A stretch of 64,000 bases of DNA from Ardenticatenales bacterium (GTDB lineage Bacteria; Chloroflexota; Anaerolineae; Epilineales; Epilineaceae), in assembly GCA_020853525.1 (NCBI GenBank), contig JADYYS010000026.1:1-64000 (forward strand), written 5' to 3'. The number at the start of each line of letters is the position of its first letter. Position 1 is the first letter of the stretch. Shown here in pieces: positions 58,887 through 64,000 of the stretch. The notes beneath the pieces were generated by a model. The model had not been told where the DNA came from. It was given only the letters and a program-made list of their open reading frames with translations, and did not search any database. Made by a program: the position numbers and the translations under genes.

Positions 58887-60322
58887 CGTCGCGCCGCCAC
58901 CGGGTCGTCGCCCTCGCCGCCGCCCGCCGCCAGTGCCGCGTGAAATGCCACGGCGGTGTCGACGCCGCGCTCGTACTGATCCAGCACGAAGCGTTCGTTG
59001 GGCGCATGCAGGTTGTCGTCCGGCAGGCCGAAGCCCATCAGGACGGTGTCGATGCCCAGCACGTCGGCCATGAGAGCCACGACCGGGATCGAACCGCCCT
59101 CGCGCATGTAGTACGGCGCTTGACCGAAGCCGATCTCGTACGCCGCGGCCGCGGCCCGGATCGCCGCCGTGTCGCGATCCGCGAGCGCCGGTCGGGCGCC
59201 GTGGAGGTTGCGCACCGTCACCTCGACGTGCGGCGGGGCGATCGTCGCCACGTAGTCCGTGATCAAGGCAACGATCTCGTCCGGGTCCTGGTCCGGCACG
59301 AGCCGCATGCTGACCTTGGCCAACGCCTTCGCCGGCAGCACCGTCTTGGCGCCGGCGCCCGTCCAGCCGCTGACGAGCCCGTTGACGTCCAGCGTCGGCC
59401 GGGCCCCGAGGCGCTCGACGATGCTGTAGTCCGCGTCGCCCCAGCCGCCCGCGTCGCCCGTCGCACCGCCGAATGCGCCGAGGTCGAACGGCGCGCGGGC
59501 GAGCTCGGCGCGCTCGGCGGGTTCGATCGGCCGGACGCGGTCGTAGAAGCCCGGGATGCGAATGCGCCCGGTCGCCTGGTCGAGCAGCTGGTCGACGATG
59601 TGGCAGAGCGCGTTCGCCGGGTTCGCCACGGCGCCGCCGTACTGTCCCGAGTGCAGGTCGCGCCGCGGTCCCTCGACCTCGATCTCGACGTAGCACAGCC
59701 CGCGCAGCGCGTAGACGATGCTCGGTGTCCCCGGTGCCAGGATGGCGGTGTCGCTCACGAGCGCGACGTCGGCGGCGAGTTCGTGAGCGTGCGCGCGCAT
59801 CCATGCGTCCAGGTTCGGACTGCCGATCTCTTCCTCGCCCTCGATGACGAGCTTCACGTTCACGGGCAGGCCGCCGGTGGCCTCCCACGCCGCGATCGCC
59901 TCGAGGTTCGCCATCACCTGGCCCTTGTCGTCCGAGCTGCCGCGGGCGTACAGCGCGCCGTCGCGCTCGGTGGGCTCGAACGGCGGCGTCTGCCAGAGGT
60001 CGAGCGGATCGACCGGCTGGACGTCGTAGTGGCCGTAGATAAGGACCGTCGGCATGGAGACATCGACGATCCGCTCGCCGTAGACCACCGGGTGCCGCGG
60101 CGTGTCGTCGATTCGCACGCCCGTCAGCCCGGCGGCGCGCATCCGCGCGGCCACCCACTCCGCGGCGGCGCGCACGTCCGGGGCGTGCTCCGGCACAGTG
60201 CTGACGCTGGGGATGCGCAGCAACTCGACGAGGCGGGCAAGCGCGCCCGCGCGGTCGGCGCGCGCCGCGGCCAAGGCGGCGAGAAGGCGCGGGTCGGCGG
60301 CGAGGGCGGTGGGCGTGGGCAT
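58883..60322 (-). CDS. M20-family dipeptidase/carboxypeptidase
   Basis: This encodes 479 residues from the ATG at 60322 (GGAG upstream). Metal ligands are visible in order: YGHYDVQP (His), ARGSSDDKGQ (bridging Asp), EGEEEIGSPNL (catalytic Glu and ligand Glu), VSDTAI (Asp), and HAPNERF (His). The lid domain contains RDLHSGQYGG, typical of the carnosine dipeptidase/DapE-like branch (M20 subfamily with HSG). It cleaves small peptides or amides using two zinc ions. It is translationally coupled to a small membrane protein. Confidence 0.93.
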   Translation of the reverse strand: MPTPTALAADPRLLAALAAARADRAGALARLVELLRIPSVSTVPEHAPDVRAAAEWVAARMRAAGLTGVRIDDTPRHPVVYGERIVDVSMPTVLIYGHYDVQPVDPLDLWQTPPFEPTERDGALYARGSSDDKGQVMANLEAIAAWEATGGLPVNVKLVIEGEEEIGSPNLDAWMRAHAHELAADVALVSDTAILAPGTPSIVYALRGLCYVEIEVEGPRRDLHSGQYGGAVANPANALCHIVDQLLDQATGRIRIPGFYDRVRPIEPAERAELARAPFDLGAFGGATGDAGGWGDADYSIVERLGARPTLDVNGLVSGWTGAGAKTVLPAKALAKVSMRLVPDQDPDEIVALITDYVATIAPPHVEVTVRNLHGARPALADRDTAAIRAAAAAYEIGFGQAPYYMREGGSIPVVALMADVLGIDTVLMGFGLPDDNLHAPNERFVLDQYERGVDTAVAFHAALAAGGGEGDDPVAARR

Positions 60323-60421
60323 CGGCAGGCGCTCCGGGGCGGTTGCGGGCGGGGAAGTAGTATACCGCGGCCTGCACCGCGGGCGGGGCCGCCCATCCTT
60401 GCCGCCCCTACCCCCATCCAC

Positions 60422-60427
60422 TAGCCT
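60422..60427 (+). promoter_or_regulatory. -10 box for a leaderless P-type ATPase gene
   Basis: TAGCCT ends six bases before the ATG at 60434, with no ribosome site in between, matching the layout before 3708 and 28032. Confidence 0.45.
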
Positions 60428-60433
60428 TGTCCC

Positions 60434-62404
60434 ATGACGACAAACACGACCCTTTGGACCCGCCTCCGCTCCGCTCTCGTCGAACCCGCCGCGCTCCCGG
60501 CGCCCGCCGCCGACCGCCGCGCCTGGCTCACGGGGCCGCGGCTGGCCGCGCTCGCGGCCGTCACCGGCGTCGCGCTCATCGCCGGCTACGCGGTCAAGGC
60601 GCTCGGCGGCCCGACGTGGCTGTGGTGGGGCGTCGTGGTCGTCGGCCTGTTGACCGGCAGCGTTTCGGGCGGCTTCAAGGCGTGGGAGTCCATTGCCGTC
60701 GGGAAGCTGAACATCGACGTGCTCATGATCCTGGCGGCGTGGGGCGCTGCGGCCATCGGCGCGCCGGCCGAAGGGCTCGTGCTCCTGTTCCTCTTCACGC
60801 TCTCCGAGGCCCTGCAGCAGTTCGCGATGGGCCGAACGCAGCGCGCGATCCGCGGTCTGATGGCGCTGCGTCCGGATGTCGCCCGCCGCCGCCTGCCCAA
60901 CGGCGACATGGCGTGGGTGCCGGTGGGGCAGTTGGCCATCGGCGACACGATCGTCGTCCAGCCCGGCGAGCGGATCCCGGCGGACGGAACGGTCACCGCC
61001 GGCGCCAGCGACGTCGACGCCTCGGCGCTCACCGGCGAGTCGATTCCGGTCGGCAAGGCGCCGGGTGATGCGGTGTTCGCCGCCTCGATGAACGGCGCCG
61101 GCATGCTGACGGTGGGCGTCACCGCGGCCGGCGAGGCCTCGACCGTTGCCCGGATCATCGCCCTCGTGGCCGATGCCCAGGCATCACAGGCGCCGACGCA
61201 GCGGATGATCGACCGGTTCGGCAACGGCTATGCCTGGGCGGTCATCGGCGCGAGCGCGCTCATGTTCGCGGTGCCGGCGTTCGTGCTCGGCTGGCCGACG
61301 GACGTGGCCCTCTACCGGGCGATGACGCTGCTCGTCGTCGCCAGTCCGTGCGCGCTCGTCATCAGCACGCCGGCGACGTACCTGTCGGCGATCGCGCGGG
61401 CGGCGCGCTCGGGCGTGCTGTTCAAGGGCGGCGCCCACCTCGAGGTCGCAGCCGCGGTGACGACGGTTGCCGTCGACAAGACCGGGACGCTGACCCAGGG
61501 CCGGCCCAGCGTGACCGAGATCGTGTCGCTCGGCGCGCTCGATGCCGATGGCGTCCTGCGACTGGCCGCCGCGACGGAAGCGCACAGCGGGCATCTGATC
61601 GCCCGCGCCATCCTGGCGGCCGCCACGGCCAAGGGACTCGCGCTGCCGGCGACGACGGACACGCAGGCGCTGCTGGGCCTCGGCGTCGAGGCGATGGTGG
61701 ACGGCGTGCGGGTGACGGTCGGGCGGGCCAAGCTGTTCGTCGAGCGCGGCTCGATGAGCGAGGCGGCCGGCGCGGCCGTGGCGCGGCTCGAAGCGGCCGG
61801 CCAGACGGTCATGCTCGTCGCGTGCGGCGACGAGCCGCCGCTGGGCGCGATCGCCGTCGCCGACGAGGTGCGCCCCGCCGCTGCGGCCACCGTCGCCGCG
61901 CTCAGGCGATCCGGCGTACGGCGGATCGTCATGCTCACCGGCGACAACGCGGCGGTTGCGGCGGCGGTGGCCGGCCAGGTCGGCATCCGGGCCGAGGACG
62001 TCCACGCTTCACTCATGCCCGCGCAGAAGGTCGACCGGCTGCGCGCGCTGGCCGACGACGGCCCGGTGGCCTTCGTGGGCGACGGCGTGAACGATGCGCC
62101 GGCGCTCGCTGCGGCCGCGCTCGGCGTGGCGATGGGTGGCGCCGGGACGGATGTCGCGATGGAGACGGCGGACGTCGTGCTGATGGGCGATCGGATCGAG
62201 CGACTCGTCGACGTCGTGGCGCTCGGCCGGGCGGCGCGGCGTACGGTGGCCCAGAACATCGTCTTCAGCGTCGGCGTGATCGTCATCCTCGCCGCCGCCA
62301 CGATCGGCATCGGGGTGCCGCTGACGGTGGGCGTGCTGGCGCACGAAGGGAGCACGGTGCTGGTCGTGCTGAACGGGCTGCGGCTGTTGGGGTGGCGGGC
62401 GTAG
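60434..62404 (+). CDS. P1B-4-type transition-metal-exporting ATPase
   Basis: This encodes 656 residues. The core motifs are ALTGESIPVGKA (actuator, about 199), SPCALVIST (about 303; SPC instead of CPC), VDKTGTLTQG (phosphorylated Asp about 349) and VGDGVNDAPALAAA. The last helix carries LAHEGSTVLVVLNGLRLL. SPC plus HEGST are the signatures of the P1B-4 group, which exports cobalt, iron or zinc. There is no N-terminal metal-binding domain. The gene has no Shine-Dalgarno sequence and appears leaderless. The stop TAG lies inside the hairpin 62401-62428. Confidence 0.93.
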   Translation: MTTNTTLWTRLRSALVEPAALPAPAADRRAWLTGPRLAALAAVTGVALIAGYAVKALGGPTWLWWGVVVVGLLTGSVSGGFKAWESIAVGKLNIDVLMILAAWGAAAIGAPAEGLVLLFLFTLSEALQQFAMGRTQRAIRGLMALRPDVARRRLPNGDMAWVPVGQLAIGDTIVVQPGERIPADGTVTAGASDVDASALTGESIPVGKAPGDAVFAASMNGAGMLTVGVTAAGEASTVARIIALVADAQASQAPTQRMIDRFGNGYAWAVIGASALMFAVPAFVLGWPTDVALYRAMTLLVVASPCALVISTPATYLSAIARAARSGVLFKGGAHLEVAAAVTTVAVDKTGTLTQGRPSVTEIVSLGALDADGVLRLAAATEAHSGHLIARAILAAATAKGLALPATTDTQALLGLGVEAMVDGVRVTVGRAKLFVERGSMSEAAGAAVARLEAAGQTVMLVACGDEPPLGAIAVADEVRPAAAATVAALRRSGVRRIVMLTGDNAAVAAAVAGQVGIRAEDVHASLMPAQKVDRLRALADDGPVAFVGDGVNDAPALAAAALGVAMGGAGTDVAMETADVVLMGDRIERLVDVVALGRAARRTVAQNIVFSVGVIVILAAATIGIGVPLTVGVLAHEGSTVLVVLNGLRLLGWRA

Positions 62405-62428
62405 GGCACGGCGTTGCCGCACCCCTAC
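62401..62428. terminator. GTAGGG...CCCCTAC hairpin shared by convergent genes (second copy)
   Basis: GTAGGG (62401-62406) pairs with CCCTAC (62423-62428), with an inner CGGC/GCCG stem. It contains the TAG of the ATPase gene (62402-62404) and the reverse TAG of the PASTA protein (62425-62427), the same layout as at 49445-49471. Confidence 0.65.
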
Positions 62429-64000
62429 CAGGGGATAGCGCTGACCTTCCGGGTCGCCGCCACCCCATACCATACCTGTGACTCCACGGCCGCCATCCGC
62501 GCCGCCGCCGCAGCCAGCACCGCCCGGCATCGATTGTCGCCGTCGTACTCGTAGCACAGCGCGTACGGCGGGACGACCTCCTTGCCGAGGCCCCAGACCG
62601 TGACCCACAGGATCCGTTCGGCGACGAGCTCGCGCGCGGGCAGGGTCACGACCTCGTCGATGCCGGGGGCCAGGTCGCTCGACCAGCCCGGGCGGCTGGT
62701 GTTCACATCGGACAACGGGTAGACGTACAGATCGAGGTCACCGGCGGACTTCGGCGGGACGCTCAGATAGACCTTCAGGCCGCTCGTGCGGCGGATCGCC
62801 AGCACGAAGTTGTCCTGAACGTCCTCGACGCCGTCGGCGCGGCGCAGCCGGCCGGCGTATGCCGTGCGCGGGCACAGGACGCGGTTGTTTTGGCCGACGA
62901 GGTGCTCGGCGCCCGTGCGGCGGTCGTTCGGCTCGGTCTGGTCGTCCATGAACCACGGCTGCGTGCAGAGCTGCCAGTGCTGCTGGAGGAGGAGCGGCAG
63001 GTAGGCCGGCTGGGTGGGCGTGTTCGTGGGCGTCGGGGTGTTCGTGGGCGTCGGGGTGTTCGTGGGCGTCGGGGTGTTCGTCGACGTCGGCGTGCGCGTC
63101 GGGGTGTCGGTCGGCGTCGGGGTATCGGTGGGCGTGATCGTCGCCGTTGCGGTGACGGATGACGTCGCGGTGGCCGTCGTCGTCACCTGCAGCGCCGGAC
63201 GGCCGGGCGAGCGGCCGAAGCCGGTGAGCGAATGCGCCAAGCCGGCGCGGGCGACATCGGCGGCGGCCGCAAGGTCGATGGCCGCGACCACCGGGCCGCG
63301 ACTCGGTCCGAAGCGAATCGCGGGTCGAACGGTTACGGGGCGATCCGGTGTCGCCGCGCCGTACGGTGCGGGCGGCGGCTTCTCGGTCGGCGGCTTCGGC
63401 TTATCCGTCGGCTCCGGCGGGGGCGATGTCGGCGCCGGCGGCGGCGCGGGCGGATCCGTCGGCTTGGGCTTGTTTCCGCCGCCGCCGCCACCACCGCCGG
63501 GATCCTCCCCGCCCGGCGGGCTCGTCGGCACTTCCGTCGGGGCGACGGTGGCCGCGACGGGCACGGTCGGCGGCGCGTACGTCCAGGTGGGCCAGGCGCG
63601 GAGCACGGGCTTCGTCGGCGCCGGCGCCGGGCCGAGGCTGATCGCCACCTGCACCGTGCTGCCGGGGGCGACGCTTGCGCCGGCCGCCGGCTCCTGGCTG
63701 ATCACGTAGCCGGGTGCGACGGTCGACGAGTACTGCTTGATGAACTCGCCCGTCAACCCGGTCCCGTTCAATGCTTGAAGGGCGTTCGTGCCGACCTCGT
63801 TCACGAGCTCGGGGACGGTGACGACGGCGTCCGTCGGACGCGGCGTCTCGGTGGGCACGGCCGTCGGGAGCGGCGTCTCGGACGGCACCGCGGTCGGCGG
63901 CTCCGGCGTCGGCGTCGGATGGGCGAAGACGCCGGCGACGGCGTTCATGTCAAGGCGCTGCCAGGGCCGGAAGATGAGAAGTGCCGCCGCGGCGAGGATG
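62425..64000 (-). CDS. PASTA-domain surface protein with Thr-Pro stalk and PPC-like domain (5' end outside window)
   Basis: The frame stays open to the window edge. Bases 63949-64000 read ILAAAALLIFRPWQRLD, a membrane helix with a basic stop-transfer end, so the ATG at 63946-63948 is probably internal. Outside the membrane: a Pro/Thr stretch, a PASTA domain (VVTVPELVNEVGTNALQAL to VAPGSTVQVAISL), a Gly/Pro/Lys-rich linker, Thr-Pro repeats such as TPTNTPTPTNTPT, then a beta-sandwich like the pre-peptidase PPC domain (TEPNDRRTGAEHL, KSAGDLDLYVYP). PASTA domains bind peptidoglycan, often on Ser/Thr kinases. Whether a kinase precedes it cannot be seen here. Confidence 0.8.
   Translation of the reverse strand, partial: ILAAAALLIFRPWQRLDMNAVAGVFAHPTPTPEPPTAVPSETPLPTAVPTETPRPTDAVVTVPELVNEVGTNALQALNGTGLTGEFIKQYSSTVAPGYVISQEPAAGASVAPGSTVQVAISLGPAPAPTKPVLRAWPTWTYAPPTVPVAATVAPTEVPTSPPGGEDPGGGGGGGGNKPKPTDPPAPPPAPTSPPPEPTDKPKPPTEKPPPAPYGAATPDRPVTVRPAIRFGPSRGPVVAAIDLAAAADVARAGLAHSLTGFGRSPGRPALQVTTTATATSSVTATATITPTDTPTPTDTPTRTPTSTNTPTPTNTPTPTNTPTPTNTPTQPAYLPLLLQQHWQLCTQPWFMDDQTEPNDRRTGAEHLVGQNNRVLCPRTAYAGRLRRADGVEDVQDNFVLAIRRTSGLKVYLSVPPKSAGDLDLYVYPLSDVNTSRPGWSSDLAPGIDEVVTLPARELVAERILWVTVWGLGKEVVPPYALCYEYDGDNRCRAVLAAAAARMAAVESQVWYGVAATRKVSAIPW

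Noticed and set aside
1-64000. tRNA, rRNA, integrase or insertion-sequence genes marking a genomic island
   Set aside because: None could be recognised by eye, so island status of the conflict cluster is not claimed.

Overview
The window is a GC-rich bacterial chromosome segment with no rRNA, tRNA, transposase, integrase or CRISPR array that I can see. The gene set suggests a Chloroflexota genome (Ardenticatenia/Anaerolineae-like). Pointers are secreted proteins with long Thr-Pro linkers, a SARP-type regulator, ECF sigma/DUF5667-like anti-sigma pairs, a YacL-type PIN-TRAM membrane protein, a PASTA protein and many GTG/TTG starts. This assignment is inferred from gene content, not from a marker-gene tree.

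Layout. 0.4-3.4 kb: large secreted protein with four related surface domains and a P-domain. 3.7-12.6 kb: conflict/stress-type cluster with an MNT-HepT remnant, a CHAT protease-LCAT lipase pair, a small SARP regulator and a NACHT ATPase ending in an FGE-sulfatase domain. 12.6-22.5 kb: cell-surface genes (LamG protein, giant RTX/DUF11/LamG protein, DoxX-type membrane protein, Thr-Pro-rich exoprotein). 22.8-25.6 kb: three overlapping membrane genes, one an M50-like protein without the catalytic Glu. 25.9-30.3 kb: P450-HAD pair, FHA protein, and a polar amino-acid permease plus lipoprotein without an ATPase. 30.5-36.3 kb: UDP-sugar pyrophosphorylase, a DUF2089/SHOCT-like set behind an operator-like promoter, arginine deiminase, a tiny heptad-repeat protein and an S4 protein. 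36.4-40.5 kb: tightly packed five-gene operon (GNAT N-acyltransferase, PlsC, DinB, NRDE Ntn-hydrolase, ATP-grasp) that looks like an undescribed aminolipid pathway. 40.7-42.4 kb: rsfS, folD, ferredoxin. 42.5-49.4 kb: two ECF sigma/anti-sigma modules, the second fused by overlap to a secreted hydrolase-like gene. 49.5-60.3 kb: mostly housekeeping genes (clpC, S1 protein, RidA, PIN-TRAM, DUF2142-type protein, tatC, tatA/B, M20 peptidase). 60.4-64 kb: P1B-4 metal ATPase and a PASTA/PPC surface protein cut by the window end.

How it works together. ATGA/GTGA stop-start overlaps define several operons: lipase-CHAT, SBP-permease, HAD-P450, the five-gene lipid operon, sigma/anti-sigma/hydrolase, tatA-tatC and M20-membrane protein. 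Direct repeats with exactly 11-bp spacing lie upstream of the SARP gene and of two secreted-protein genes on the reverse strand, suggesting a local SARP regulon linking the conflict cluster to surface proteins. Several genes (MNT, FHA, P-type ATPase) carry a TANNNT box exactly 6 bases before ATG, an arrangement typical of leaderless transcription. Two convergent gene pairs share a GTAGGG...CCCCTAC hairpin whose arms contain the TAG stop codons of both genes.
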